In this document: positions 25,680-34,750 of the stretch, one piece after another
How positions within the stretch are numbered: the first letter of the stretch is position 1
Layout: every line of letters begins with the position of its first letter
Notes under the pieces: generated by a model
Seen by the model: the letters and a program-made list of their open reading frames with translations, nothing else
The model's database searches: none
Told to the model about the DNA's origin: nothing
Made by a program: the position numbers and the translations under genes
Assembly (NCBI GenBank): GCA_005116965.1
Contig: SWDG01000006.1
Coordinates: 437,956-501,892, forward strand
Source: Nitrospira sp.
GTDB lineage: Bacteria; Nitrospirota; Nitrospiria; Nitrospirales; Nitrospiraceae
Direction of reading: 5' to 3'
Length of the DNA: 63,937 nt

Positions 25680-26711
25680 ATGCCCGGTCAAGTTTTTCCT
25701 CAACAGCCTCTTCCCGTCTGCCTGCTGTCTTATCAATCGTATCGACCCATTGTCTTGTTTCTCGTGCTTGCGGTGTTCATCACCGCTGCCCCCGCGCTCG
25801 CTGACATCAGGGTCGTCAATGCGCAGGGTGAACACCGAATGGGGGATCGCGATACCCGTGAGGACGCCATTCGGATCGCCACTGAGGCGGCCAAGCGAAA
25901 CGCGCTCGAACAGGTCGCGACCTATCTTGAAAGCATCACCGTCGTGAGTGATATGGATGTGACGAAAGATGAGATCCGCACCTACACAGCCGGATTGGTG
26001 ATCGTGCTCAATCAACAGATCTCTACGACATTAGACAGAGATGTCGTGGTCATACAAGCTGATCTTTTGGCACAGATGGATACAGAAGAGGTGGCACGAG
26101 CGATCGTTGCCCTTCGGGAGAACGAAGATGCTCGCGCGCAGCTGGTTGCGCTGAAACAAGAGAACGAACAGCTGCAGGAAGAGCTCAGATCGGTCAATCA
26201 GGCCATTGGGAATGCATCCACGCCGGATCAAGTCCAACAGGCCGCGCAAAGGCGGAAGGATATTATCAATCGCGTGCAGTCAAACGCGATGGTGTCGCAG
26301 GCCTGGACGAATTGGGTCCTTGTTTCGCCGGTCGGCATCCCTCATGGTCTGTTGAATAGTGCCAGCGGTCTCTCTCCATCCAATCCGCACATCGCCATTG
26401 CGCAGCAGATCATCGCTAGCCGGCAACCACTGGGCGTGAGACAGCCACCTGCACCTGGAACGATGCAGCCTCGCATGCCGAGCCATGAGCTTGTGCCACC
26501 TTCTGGCGGATCACCGAGGGCTCGACCATTCAATGAGATCATTCATCGGACACCGTCTGGATCGCCTCCAGGGGATCGTCAATCGATGGGCCCACCGGGC
26601 CAAGGGGTTGGCGGGGCGAGGCGCGTGCCTCAGGCTTCGCCGGGATTGCAGCAACCAGGTCCGCCTCCTCGAGGAGCTCCGTCCTTCGGGGCACCAGGCG
26701 GAAACCGCTAG
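25680..26711 (+). CDS. Exported protein with FlgT-like N-terminus
   Basis: A 343-residue exported protein. After a signal anchor (residues about 22-40), residues 45-135 resemble the domain found in FlgT/LPP20-type envelope proteins: RDTREDAIRIATEAAKRNALEQVATYLES, then TAGLVIV and VVIQADLLAQMD. A coiled coil follows at about 140-195 and the last 100 residues are proline and glycine-rich and probably disordered. The ATG at 25680 has AAGGGGAG at good spacing; a longer frame from 25626 adds no signal peptide. The next gene encodes a related domain, so a shared envelope role is likely. Confidence 0.68.
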   Translation: MPGQVFPQQPLPVCLLSYQSYRPIVLFLVLAVFITAAPALADIRVVNAQGEHRMGDRDTREDAIRIATEAAKRNALEQVATYLESITVVSDMDVTKDEIRTYTAGLVIVLNQQISTTLDRDVVVIQADLLAQMDTEEVARAIVALRENEDARAQLVALKQENEQLQEELRSVNQAIGNASTPDQVQQAAQRRKDIINRVQSNAMVSQAWTNWVLVSPVGIPHGLLNSASGLSPSNPHIAIAQQIIASRQPLGVRQPPAPGTMQPRMPSHELVPPSGGSPRARPFNEIIHRTPSGSPPGDRQSMGPPGQGVGGARRVPQASPGLQQPGPPPRGAPSFGAPGGNR

Positions 26712-26722
26712 AGAGGGAAGAG

Positions 26723-27172
26723 TTGAAGAAGAACGTGGGAATCGTGGCTGTTGCAGTGGGTCTCTGGCTTGGCTTGGGAGGTGTGTCCATCGCGACCTCA
26801 GGAGCCGAAGTGAGCTACTCGTCAGATCAGTACTGGATTGGCAAGGGCCAGGGCGATCTCACGAAAGGCAAGGTTGTCTGCCAGCGGGTATCGGAGCTCT
26901 CAGCGCGGACTGACTTGGCCAAGCAGATCCGGGTGTTGGTGAAGGAACACATGATCGATCGTGTTCGTGAACGGTCAGGGCGCGAGAGCGAGCAGGATAT
27001 TGAGCTGACTCGTGAGGAAATCGTGCAAGAATATTTGCAAGATGTGAAGATCGTCGACCGTCGGATCGATGAAGAGAATAAGGTTTGTACGGCGACCGCC
27101 GTGATGCCGAAAAGCAAAAACCAGTCGAAGCCTTCAATTGATCAAAAGCAAAATCCAACCAACCTTCATTAA
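26723..27172 (+). CDS. Exported LPP20-like protein
   Basis: A 149-residue protein beginning with a TTG start preceded by GAGAGGGAAGAG; this start gives a clean signal peptide (MKKNVGIVAVAVGLWLGLGG). The mature part contains KVVCQRVSELSARTDLAKQI, which resembles the beginning of an LPP20-type domain and an amino-terminal turn of the FlgT fold, and ends in CTATAVMPKSKNQ. It lies 11 bp after the preceding gene and probably shares its mRNA. Function is unknown; an outer-membrane or periplasmic role is inferred. Confidence 0.62.
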   Translation: MKKNVGIVAVAVGLWLGLGGVSIATSGAEVSYSSDQYWIGKGQGDLTKGKVVCQRVSELSARTDLAKQIRVLVKEHMIDRVRERSGRESEQDIELTREEIVQEYLQDVKIVDRRIDEENKVCTATAVMPKSKNQSKPSIDQKQNPTNLH

Positions 27173-27234
27173 CTATCTTAGTGCCCTCGCGGGTTGGTTG
27201 CAGTCTAGAATCCATATCGGCTATGTAGTTCTTC

Positions 27235-28503
27235 ATGCCGGGTGAGAATAACTTTCAGCATGACGAGCTATCACGGAAGAGTCCCGGTGAGCGATTGACT
27301 GTCGCTGATCTGGCTGATGTCGTTCCTCCAGATTCCCCCGCCTGGGCCGAGACTATGTCCAGGTGTGGGACAAGCCTGTCTCAGGCCGGAGTCGCAGCCA
27401 TTATCTTTCTCCATGGTTCAATCCACGGCACCGATGTGTTTGGTATGCAGCGGTTGGATGAGGTCGGTGGGCTGAAACGAGGCTATTCACGAGGGGTATC
27501 GGGGGTCGATGCCTTGCTGGCTGCCATGCGAGAGGAAAGCAACGGGATTCCGTTGCTGCCGGGTGGGCTCAGGGCGCCGCTCTTGGATGATGACGCGACA
27601 AAACATCTTCTGGATGAACAGATCGGTGACGCGGGTAATTTCACCGAGGCCCATGTTCAAGAGTTCAAGCAGACCATCAATAAGAATCTGACTCAGCCGA
27701 TCGCCTGTGTCAGGCTGCTGTGGTCATCAGCACACCACCATCTGGGCCGGGCACTTGCCGCCGTGTCTCTGCTCGGCGCATTGCACAAGCTCTGCACACA
27801 ACAGAACCTAGGAAAGGGGCACCGGATTCTTGTCCAAGCGCATGGGCAAGCCGGGCTAGTCTTGGCACTGGTGTCGAATTTGCTTTGCCCGAGCCCCATC
27901 ACCGGGCGACCCAAGCTGCTCAGCATTCTGAGCGACTATGCAGAGCAGACAAACCAGCCAGAGGTCGCTGCTACTGTGAGGCAAATCGAATCTCTGCTCG
28001 CGACGGCATCACTCCTGAACGGCGTCGCGCTCGACGGCGTGACCTTTGGCACACCGGTTCGCTACGGATGGGACCCTTCCGGTATCGGGAAGCTGTTGCA
28101 CATTGTGAATCATCGGAATTTGCGGACGGATGGAAAGAGTTGGTTAGCGAAGATGGAGCTACCTCAAATTACGATGGAGATGCCAGTCGCCTGGGGTGGA
28201 GACTACATTCAGGAATTAGCGGTCGCAGGCAGCGATGCCGTGCCTGCGACGGAATCAGGGAAAGCGGCGAATAAACGAGTCTGGGAGATGGTCGAGCCGT
28301 ACGATGGATTCGAGCGGTGGCTAGAATGCGCAAGACGTGCGGTGCGGTTTCCGAGCGAAGGACGCTGTCTCCTCGTCGATTACAAAGACAGTACGGGCTC
28401 GACGAACCCACGCGACCACTACTATGGCCACGCGGTGTACACGCGCCGTCACGCCCTGCTTTTCAATACGGCACAGATCGTTCGTGCCTTCTGCGAAGGC
28501 TAG
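27235..28503 (+). CDS. Alpha/beta-hydrolase-like protein of unknown function
   Basis: A 422-residue soluble protein without signal peptide. Two features recall an alpha/beta-hydrolase fold: AAIIFLHGSIHGTD, an oxyanion-type HG loop, and ILVQAHGQAGLVLALV, where the nucleophile elbow would be, but the expected serine is glutamine. Later DYKDSTGS and GHAVYTRRHAL could carry an acid and a histidine. The fold assignment is tentative. Its stop codon overlaps the stop of the convergent lon gene by three bases. No clear Shine-Dalgarno sequence was found before the ATG at 27235. Confidence 0.5.
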   Translation: MPGENNFQHDELSRKSPGERLTVADLADVVPPDSPAWAETMSRCGTSLSQAGVAAIIFLHGSIHGTDVFGMQRLDEVGGLKRGYSRGVSGVDALLAAMREESNGIPLLPGGLRAPLLDDDATKHLLDEQIGDAGNFTEAHVQEFKQTINKNLTQPIACVRLLWSSAHHHLGRALAAVSLLGALHKLCTQQNLGKGHRILVQAHGQAGLVLALVSNLLCPSPITGRPKLLSILSDYAEQTNQPEVAATVRQIESLLATASLLNGVALDGVTFGTPVRYGWDPSGIGKLLHIVNHRNLRTDGKSWLAKMELPQITMEMPVAWGGDYIQELAVAGSDAVPATESGKAANKRVWEMVEPYDGFERWLECARRAVRFPSEGRCLLVDYKDSTGSTNPRDHYYGHAVYTRRHALLFNTAQIVRAFCEG

Positions 28504-30902
28504 GCGTCCCCTGCGGGACTGGAAGCCACCACAGGCTCGCTGCCGTTACCGGCAGAGATGTCGTGCGGGTCCGGATTAAAAGCGGCCGGTAGTACCTCTT
28601 CCATTCGTTCCGCCAGGATGAAAGTCAGTTCGTCGCGCACTTCCTGCGGAATTTCTTTGAGATCTTTTTCATTGGCCTTCGGCAGAATGATGCGCTTGAT
28701 CCCCGCACGGTGTGCCGCCAGCACTTTGTCTTTGATGCCGCCCACCGGCAAGACAAGCCCACTCAAGCTGATTTCCCCTGTCATGGCTGTGTCGATTCGC
28801 ACGGCTTTCCCCTCGTAGGCGGAAGCCAGGGCAGTCGCCATCGTGATACCCGCCGATGGACCGTCCTTGGGAATGGCGCCGGAAGGCACATGGATGTGGA
28901 GCCCGTTTCGTTTGAAACGGGAGATGTCCAACCCCATGCTCTCCGCATGCGACCACAGATAGCTTCTGGCGGCACGCGCAGATTCCTGCATGACGTCGCC
29001 CAACTGGCCGGTCAGGATCAACTCGTGGCTGCCAGGGAGCAAGGTGGTTTCAATATAGAGCACATCGCCACCGGCCGGGGTCCAGGCGAGGCCGGTGGCG
29101 ACACCTGGAGCCAGACTCTTCCGAGCCTCTTCCGGCATAAACCGTTCGGAGCCCAGCCACTCACCGAGGATATCCGTCTGAATATCGACGGGCAGCCGTT
29201 CCTGGCCGTCCGGAAGATCAGCAAATGTGAGGGCCACCTTCCTCGTCAACCGTCCCAGCATCTGCTCGAGTTGGCGCACGCCGGCCTCACGTGTGTACCG
29301 AGCAATGACAAGATTCAGCACCTCGTCCGTCAGCACGGCTTGGGTTTCCTCGATCCCTGCTTCCTTGAGCCGTCGTGGCCATAGATAGCGTCGGGCGATT
29401 TCAGCTTTCTCTCGCTCGCTATAGCCTTGAAGTCGAATCACTTCCATCCGATCCAACAGGGGTTGGCTGATAGTATCGAGGGTATTAGCCGTGGTGACAA
29501 AGAAGACCTTGGATAAATCGAACGGGAGGTCCAAATAATGATCACGGAAGGTGTGATTCTGTGCTGGATCCAGAATTTCTAACAGAGCCGAAGCCGGATC
29601 GCCTCGAAAATCACGCCCCATCTTGTCCACTTCATCGAGCATCAAGACCGGATTGTTGACTCCTGCCCGGCGGATGGCCTGGATGATGCGGCCTGGTAGC
29701 GAGCCGACGTAGGTGCGGCGATGGCCGCGCAGCTCAGCTTCGTCATGGACGCCGCCTAAGCTGAATCGCTCGAAGGTCCGGCCCATCGCCCGTGCGATCG
29801 ACTGGCCCAAGCTTGTTTTGCCAACGCCGGGAGGGCCAACGAGACAGAGAATCGGGGCCTTGGCAGTTGGATTGAGCTTCAAGACCGCCAAGTGTTCGAC
29901 GATCCGTTCTTTCACTTCCTTGATCCCGTAGTGATCTTCTTCCAAGACCTGACGAACCGTTGACAGATCGAGATGTTCTTCGGAGGCCTTCTTCCAGGGG
30001 AGTTCGAGGACCAACTCAAGGTAGGTCCGAAGCACCTGATAGTCGGGGGACGTCGGCGGGACCCTGCCCAATTTGGTGGCCTCGCGCTCGACTTCCTTGC
30101 GAACATCCTCGGGTAAGTTGGCTTCGGCAATTTGCTTCTTCAACCGGGCGACCTCGTTCTCTTCGTTCTCGCCTTCGCCCAGCTCTTGCTGGATGGCTTT
30201 CAGTTGTTCGCGCAAGATGTACTCGCGTTGACTCTTGCCGATTTTTGTCTGTGCATCCTGGGTGATCTTTTCTCGCAACTGGAGTATTTGGATCTCCTTA
30301 GACAGCGCGCTGTAGAGGCTGCGCAGAAGGTCCAACGTCGAAGAACTTTCGAGCAAGCGCTGTTCTTCCACCGAACTGAGATTGACGAGTGAGGCAATGC
30401 GATAGGCCAGTGCGACGGAATCGTCTTCATTGCTCAGCACCGCACCGACTTCTTGAATGCCTGGAGCGTGGATCAACCGAGGCAAGTCGGACACCAGTTC
30501 TTGAATGGCCCGGTGAAGGGCTTTGACTTCCGCTCCATCGTCCGTAGGACGTCCAAGAGAACGGACGCGCACTGTAGAGTAGGGAGTGGACTGTTCCTCT
30601 TTGATGAGGACGACGCGATCCAATCCCTGCACCAGCGCGTGGATCGCTCCCTCGGATGACTGACCGATTTGTTTGACGATCGCCTTCGTGCCGATAGAAT
30701 ACAGATCGGACAGACCAGGCTCTTCGGTCTGAGGGTCTCGTTGCGCGACCACGACGATCATTTTCTCTTCGGTCTTCATGGCGGCGTTGACAGCCGCGAC
30801 AGATCGCTCTCGCCCGATCGTCAGAGGTAGCATCACGCCTGGGAATAACACCGTTCGTTTAACGGGAAGTATCGGCAACGTGGACAATAAAATATTTTCC
30901 AT
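28500..30902 (-). CDS. lon: ATP-dependent protease Lon
   Basis: An 800-residue AAA+ serine protease that degrades damaged and tagged proteins in the cytoplasm. The N-terminal substrate domain begins LPILPVKRTVLFPGVMLPL. The Walker A motif GPPGVGKTS has Lys362, and Walker B reads NPVLMLDEVDK. The protease domain has the Ser-Lys dyad: PKDGPSAG with Ser683 and GGIKDKVLAAHRAGIKRI. The ATG at 30902 restores the normal N-terminus; a longer frame adds 44 unrelated residues. It is on the same strand as, and downstream of, the rRNA methyltransferase gene, with a gap of 128 bp. Confidence 0.95.
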   Translation of the reverse strand: MENILLSTLPILPVKRTVLFPGVMLPLTIGRERSVAAVNAAMKTEEKMIVVVAQRDPQTEEPGLSDLYSIGTKAIVKQIGQSSEGAIHALVQGLDRVVLIKEEQSTPYSTVRVRSLGRPTDDGAEVKALHRAIQELVSDLPRLIHAPGIQEVGAVLSNEDDSVALAYRIASLVNLSSVEEQRLLESSSTLDLLRSLYSALSKEIQILQLREKITQDAQTKIGKSQREYILREQLKAIQQELGEGENEENEVARLKKQIAEANLPEDVRKEVEREATKLGRVPPTSPDYQVLRTYLELVLELPWKKASEEHLDLSTVRQVLEEDHYGIKEVKERIVEHLAVLKLNPTAKAPILCLVGPPGVGKTSLGQSIARAMGRTFERFSLGGVHDEAELRGHRRTYVGSLPGRIIQAIRRAGVNNPVLMLDEVDKMGRDFRGDPASALLEILDPAQNHTFRDHYLDLPFDLSKVFFVTTANTLDTISQPLLDRMEVIRLQGYSEREKAEIARRYLWPRRLKEAGIEETQAVLTDEVLNLVIARYTREAGVRQLEQMLGRLTRKVALTFADLPDGQERLPVDIQTDILGEWLGSERFMPEEARKSLAPGVATGLAWTPAGGDVLYIETTLLPGSHELILTGQLGDVMQESARAARSYLWSHAESMGLDISRFKRNGLHIHVPSGAIPKDGPSAGITMATALASAYEGKAVRIDTAMTGEISLSGLVLPVGGIKDKVLAAHRAGIKRIILPKANEKDLKEIPQEVRDELTFILAERMEEVLPAAFNPDPHDISAGNGSEPVVASSPAGDA

Positions 30903-31030
30903 AGGTGACCATCCTTGAAGCAGGTTCACGACAGTATAACAGCCTGATAGGTTCCCGCGCCCAGAAGTCAAGGGGAAGGGATCGAGGGTGAGTGGCAACC
31001 CATGAACGTGAAGGAGAATGGCACAACGAA

Positions 31031-32206
31031 TCAAGCCTGGTTTGGCCTCGTAAGGCGTCGCCTCGCTCCGCCTTGGACGATCACGAACTCATACAGCCGG
31101 CACTCTAATGCCCCGTTGAAGAGGGGAATGCGTTTGGACGGTGTCAGCCCAATTAGCTTCGACAGTCGGGCATCGCCAGTCAACACATAGGCACGCCATC
31201 CGGCGAAGCGTTGCTTTAGCCAATCGCCCAGCTTGGGGTAAAACGATTCCAGTTCGTCCGGCCGGCTGAGGCGGACTCCATAAGGAGGATTGATGATCAT
31301 CACACCTGTGTCTGCCGGCGCTTCCAGGTCCAGAATATCGCTTTGCTTTAGTCGGACATCTATCGACACTCCAGCGCCTTGAAACATCCGCTGCGCAATC
31401 TTCACCATCGCCGGATCCCGGTCGGATGCATAGATGGCGGTTGGCACCTGAGCCACTTGTTTGACTTGCGCCGATTCTCGAAGATGGTTCCACAATGGTG
31501 CGTTGTGAAGGAGCAATTGTTCAAAGCCAAAGTTGCGTGAGATGCCCGGCGCGATCTGGCGAGCCATGAGGGCAGCTTCGAGAGGGATTGTTCCACCTCC
31601 GCACATGGGATCGAGCAGCACACCGCTCGCAGTCCAGCCGGCGAGCCGTAGAATTCCCGCCGCCAGGTTTTCTCTGAGTGGTGCTTCGACCGATCCTATC
31701 CGATGTCCGCGCTTGAATAGGGGTTCGCCGGATGTATCCACATAAAACGTGACGGTGTTCTGGTCCAGAAAGGCGTCGAGCTTGATGTCCGGCCGTTCCG
31801 TATCGACGTTGGGGCGCTCCTGTTTGGCCTTGGCGAACTTATCACAGACGGCATCTTTGATGCGGAGAGTCAGGAAGTCCAGGCTGGGGAGGGGACATCG
31901 ACGGGCGCTCACCTTCACCTTGATCGTCTGAGCCGGCGTGAACCAGTCAGGCCAGGCGAGCGCATAGGCGGCGTGGTAGACATCGCGTTCTGTTTTGTAG
32001 GCACTCTGGCCCACTTCCCACAGGACACGGCTGGCGATGTGTGTGTTGAGATTGACCCAGTACATGGTCGACCAGGACGTGCTGAAGCCGACGCCCCCCT
32101 CTGTCTTGGTCGTTGTGGGCACGCCAAGGCCATGGAGCTCTCCCTCGAGCACGCCTTCAAGCCCGCGAGGACAAGGTGCAAAGAAGCGATGGTTTGTGCT
32201 ATCCAT
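31031..32206 (-). CDS. THUMP-domain rRNA/tRNA guanine methyltransferase
   Basis: A 391-residue SAM-dependent methyltransferase of the RlmL/TrmN-like class. The N-terminal THUMP region binds RNA; the Rossmann domain opens with LLDPMCGGGTIPLEAALMA, and the catalytic NPPY motif is INPPYGVRL, which marks N2-guanine methylation. The N-terminal half has the RFFAPCPRGLEGVLEGEL pattern of RlmL (23S rRNA m2G2445). It lacks the second RlmK domain of the Escherichia coli fusion. The exact target is inferred. It is divergent from the Nudix gene by only 37 bp. Confidence 0.85.
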   Translation of the reverse strand: MDSTNHRFFAPCPRGLEGVLEGELHGLGVPTTTKTEGGVGFSTSWSTMYWVNLNTHIASRVLWEVGQSAYKTERDVYHAAYALAWPDWFTPAQTIKVKVSARRCPLPSLDFLTLRIKDAVCDKFAKAKQERPNVDTERPDIKLDAFLDQNTVTFYVDTSGEPLFKRGHRIGSVEAPLRENLAAGILRLAGWTASGVLLDPMCGGGTIPLEAALMARQIAPGISRNFGFEQLLLHNAPLWNHLRESAQVKQVAQVPTAIYASDRDPAMVKIAQRMFQGAGVSIDVRLKQSDILDLEAPADTGVMIINPPYGVRLSRPDELESFYPKLGDWLKQRFAGWRAYVLTGDARLSKLIGLTPSKRIPLFNGALECRLYEFVIVQGGARRRLTRPNQA

Positions 32207-32243
32207 TTTGTTTGCCGGGGATTGCTGATTCAGAGGCCACCTG

Positions 32244-32783
32244 ATGAATTATTGCAGCGCCTGCGGAAAGCCCGTCATTCAAAAAGTTCCGCCAGGCGAT
32301 AACCTGCCTCGGTTTGTATGCGACACCTGCCAGGCTATTCATTACCATAATCCGAAGGTTGTCGCGGGCTGTATTCCTGAATGGGAAGATCACATCCTCC
32401 TCTGCCGTCGGGCCATTGAACCTCGACTTGGACTCTGGACCTATCCAGCCGGTTTCATGGAGCTCGGTGAGGGCACCGAACAGGCAGCGATGCGGGAGAC
32501 GCTTGAGGAGGCGCAGGCGAAAGTGACCATTACGCAGCTCCATTCCGTATTGAGCCTCCCTCGTATTGGACAGGTCTACATGACCTTCATCGGACGTCTT
32601 CAGACCAAACAGTTCAGCGCAGGATTTGAAAGTCTGGACGTGAGGCTCTTTCCCCGCCACGCAATCCCATGGGAGGAAATCGCCTTCCCAGTGGTGGAAG
32701 CGGCCTTACGTCATTATGTCGAGGATGCGGCACGGGGAACGTTTCAGCTGTATGTCGAAGACGTCCTGGGGACTATCAACTGA
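32244..32783 (+). CDS. Nudix hydrolase with zinc ribbon
   Basis: A 179-residue Nudix pyrophosphohydrolase. The N-terminal CxxC pair (YCSACG) and a second pair (FVCDTCQ) make a zinc ribbon, as in the NudC/NADH pyrophosphatase relatives. The Nudix box is GFMELGEGTEQAAMRETLEE, with the final glycine changed to alanine. The upstream AGAGG and an ATG at 32244 mark the start. Likely substrates are NADH-like or ADP-ribose dinucleotides, but the substrate is not defined by the sequence. It runs into the convergent toxin-antitoxin genes with a 10-bp gap. Confidence 0.88.
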   Translation: MNYCSACGKPVIQKVPPGDNLPRFVCDTCQAIHYHNPKVVAGCIPEWEDHILLCRRAIEPRLGLWTYPAGFMELGEGTEQAAMRETLEEAQAKVTITQLHSVLSLPRIGQVYMTFIGRLQTKQFSAGFESLDVRLFPRHAIPWEEIAFPVVEAALRHYVEDAARGTFQLYVEDVLGTIN

Positions 32784-32793
32784 CCGAGGTTTT

Positions 32794-33057
32794 TCAGGAG
32801 CGAAGCGCATTCTGGGGCACGATCGCGTGGATATCGACGAGTTGTTCCGTGCGGTCGATCGCATAGAAAATCCGCCATTCCCCTACGGCATACTTGCAGA
32901 GTCCAGGAAGGTCGTCTGCGATCGATTCATGGCGTAGGTTGTCGACATTGGAAGCCAGCCACTTGGATTTGTCGAGGAGCCGTTGAGCCATGGCTTTGTC
33001 AATGGCGGCGAGGTCTTGTGCGGTGCTGGGGCGAAAGGTGAGGCGGTACCAAGGCAT
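32794..33057 (-). CDS. RelE/ParE family toxin
   Basis: An 87-residue toxin of the RelE/ParE superfamily, with the opening YRLTFRPSTAQDLAAIDKAM, the central LPGLCKYAVGEWRIFYAID strand pair, and the terminal VDIHAIV. Superfamily members either cleave mRNA at the ribosome or poison DNA gyrase; the sequence does not decide between them. It follows the antitoxin gene by 6 bp on the same strand, the usual order of such modules. Confidence 0.82.
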   Translation of the reverse strand: MPWYRLTFRPSTAQDLAAIDKAMAQRLLDKSKWLASNVDNLRHESIADDLPGLCKYAVGEWRIFYAIDRTEQLVDIHAIVPQNALRS

Positions 33058-33063
33058 GGGGTC

Positions 33064-33267
33064 TTACCACCTAAGTCCGATCCGTTCGGCGATGTCTTCT
33101 CCAGAGAGCCGGTCACTGCTCGCTAATGACTGCTTGAGTCGGGCTCTGAGTGAATCGCCGAGTTGGAGGCCAAGGTCGGGATCTCCGATCAACTCGCGAA
33201 TCCGATCGTCCACGAGGCCACGGACCAATTCTTTCAATTGTTCCATCGACAACGACGAAAGCTCCAT
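33064..33267 (-). CDS. Putative antitoxin
   Basis: A 67-residue acidic, helical protein (MELSSLSMEQLKELVRGLVD onward) encoded directly before the RelE/ParE toxin, which supports an antitoxin role. The ATG at 33267 is chosen because upstream residues of the longer frame have a different, basic composition; an internal ATG at 33246 is another possibility. It contains EEL-like helices and GDPDLGLQLGDSLRARLKQ that I have seen in short partners of ParE-type toxins, but I cannot name the family. Confidence 0.65.
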   Translation of the reverse strand: MELSSLSMEQLKELVRGLVDDRIRELIGDPDLGLQLGDSLRARLKQSLASSDRLSGEDIAERIGLRW

Positions 33268-33512
33268 GGAACGAGAATACGGGTCAGGATGGACGGAATG
33301 CAACAGGTCCGGTAGCAAGACGGCGGCGTGCTTGGACTCGATCGAAGGCTGTATTCGCTGAACATGGGTGATGCGAAGCACGGTGAATGCCAATTCCCGC
33401 TGGCCAGCCTGCCGGATACGTCGGTGAGGGAAATCCTGTTTGCTTTTAGAAAAGGATGATCGAGCTCGTCAAACGTGGGGAATAGTCTGTGCTGACAGCT
33501 GAGTGATCTGCT

Positions 33513-33872
33513 TCACGCCTTTGGCAGCTCGCCTTTTGGAACGATGAGAGCCTGTCCTGCCGTTACGGAGAGCTGTTCGACTACCCGCTTGAGTCGTTCG
33601 TGCTCAGCGGGTGCCACGGTTAGGAATTCGACACCGATGCCTTGTGATCCGGACCAGCGGACGGTCCCCTTGCTAATGTGGATGGGGGTGGATTCGCCAG
33701 GTAGTTCGATGAGTAATTCCACCTGCATACCGGTAAAGGGCTGGACGACGCTTTCTAGCCGGCAGCCCTTGAGCGAGAGATCCTTCACGGACGCGTTGTA
33801 TCGAAGTTTGTCTCTCTGTACCAACGTGCTGGGGATTGCTACCGGAAACCGAGGAAATTTACGGGTGACCAT
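33513..33872 (-). CDS. PilZ domain protein
   Basis: A 119-residue single-domain protein that should bind cyclic di-GMP. The RxxxR motif is at residues 4-8 (RKFPR) and the DxSxxG motif at 31-36 (DLSLKG), both complete. After the PilZ barrel a short helical tail follows (EHERLKRVVEQLSV). It is isolated, with 240 bp before it and 120 bp after it, so no partner is indicated. Roles in motility or exopolysaccharide control are typical. Confidence 0.85.
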   Translation of the reverse strand: MVTRKFPRFPVAIPSTLVQRDKLRYNASVKDLSLKGCRLESVVQPFTGMQVELLIELPGESTPIHISKGTVRWSGSQGIGVEFLTVAPAEHERLKRVVEQLSVTAGQALIVPKGELPKA

Positions 33873-34099
33873 CGAGTGTCCTTATGTCACGTGGCAGATT
33901 TCTTTGCCTGTCTCCCAAGCATGAGACGGTGGCTCTTTGTCTGTTGAGCCGATCGGCGCTGTAGCTATTTGTAGCTAATGAGGTACTAGGTATCAGGCTA
34001 TGTGGCTGGAGGCAACTTGTCAACGAAAAGACTGATCTGGACAGAGGTGATTGCGGTCACAACGAACGAGATGTCGATGGATTTGGCTGTCAGGGAAGG

Positions 34100-34570
34100 T
34101 TACCAGCGATAGCCCCAATATCCATAATGTCGAGGACCCCAAAAGGGGCGGTCAAAGGGTGACGCATACATTCCAGAACTTCCCAAATGAAGTCCAAACC
34201 CCAACCCGAGGGGATAGCCATAGGAGTAAGGATAGGAATACGGGATTGGGACAATGCTTGTGGTGGGCCGCTCTACAAGCTGTCGTTGTAAATCAGCCGT
34301 TGCGGTTGATTGTCGATCAAGCTGGTTTTTGAGTTGACTGACTGTCCCCTCTTGGGTCTGGAGTTTCCCTTCAAGCTCAGCGATTTTTTTCTGCTGTGCT
34401 TCCATGAAGGCGTTCACGCAACGGGTCTGCGCGTCGCCTGTGTAGTTAGAACACTCCCATGGTATTTGGAGAGTTTCAGCGATGGTTGGGAAGGGGAAGA
34501 GGACGCAGGCGACAATCCCAGCCAACACTAAGGCTCGTGACCACCGATCTCGGAAGGTTTTCCGCTTCAT
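34100..34570 (-). CDS. Exported coiled-coil protein with Gly/Tyr tail
   Basis: A 156-residue exported protein. The signal peptide ends near PTIAETLQ. The mature part begins with a two-cysteine segment (ECSNYTGDAQTRC), continues as a coiled coil of about 45 residues (QQKKIAELEGKLQTQEGTVS), and ends in a Pro, Tyr, Gly and Trp-rich tail (YSYPYSYGYPLGLGFG). GGGGGA precedes the ATG at 34570. The tail resembles low-complexity segments of surface or envelope proteins. No family is recognised. Confidence 0.65.
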   Translation of the reverse strand: MKRKTFRDRWSRALVLAGIVACVLFPFPTIAETLQIPWECSNYTGDAQTRCVNAFMEAQQKKIAELEGKLQTQEGTVSQLKNQLDRQSTATADLQRQLVERPTTSIVPIPYSYPYSYGYPLGLGFGLHLGSSGMYASPFDRPFWGPRHYGYWGYRW

Positions 34571-34750
34571 GTTCCCCCACAATGCGGTTATTTATAGAGT
34601 ACCATGCGAATTGTTCCTTGACCAGATGGTCCGAGGACATTTGAATACACGTTTCCTCGATCGAGCGGTGTACGTGGGCGCATTTGATTTTGAAGGAAGG
34701 GGACTCCTACAATGGCTCGATTCGGAGACTGTGGCTATAGGACTTGATGC

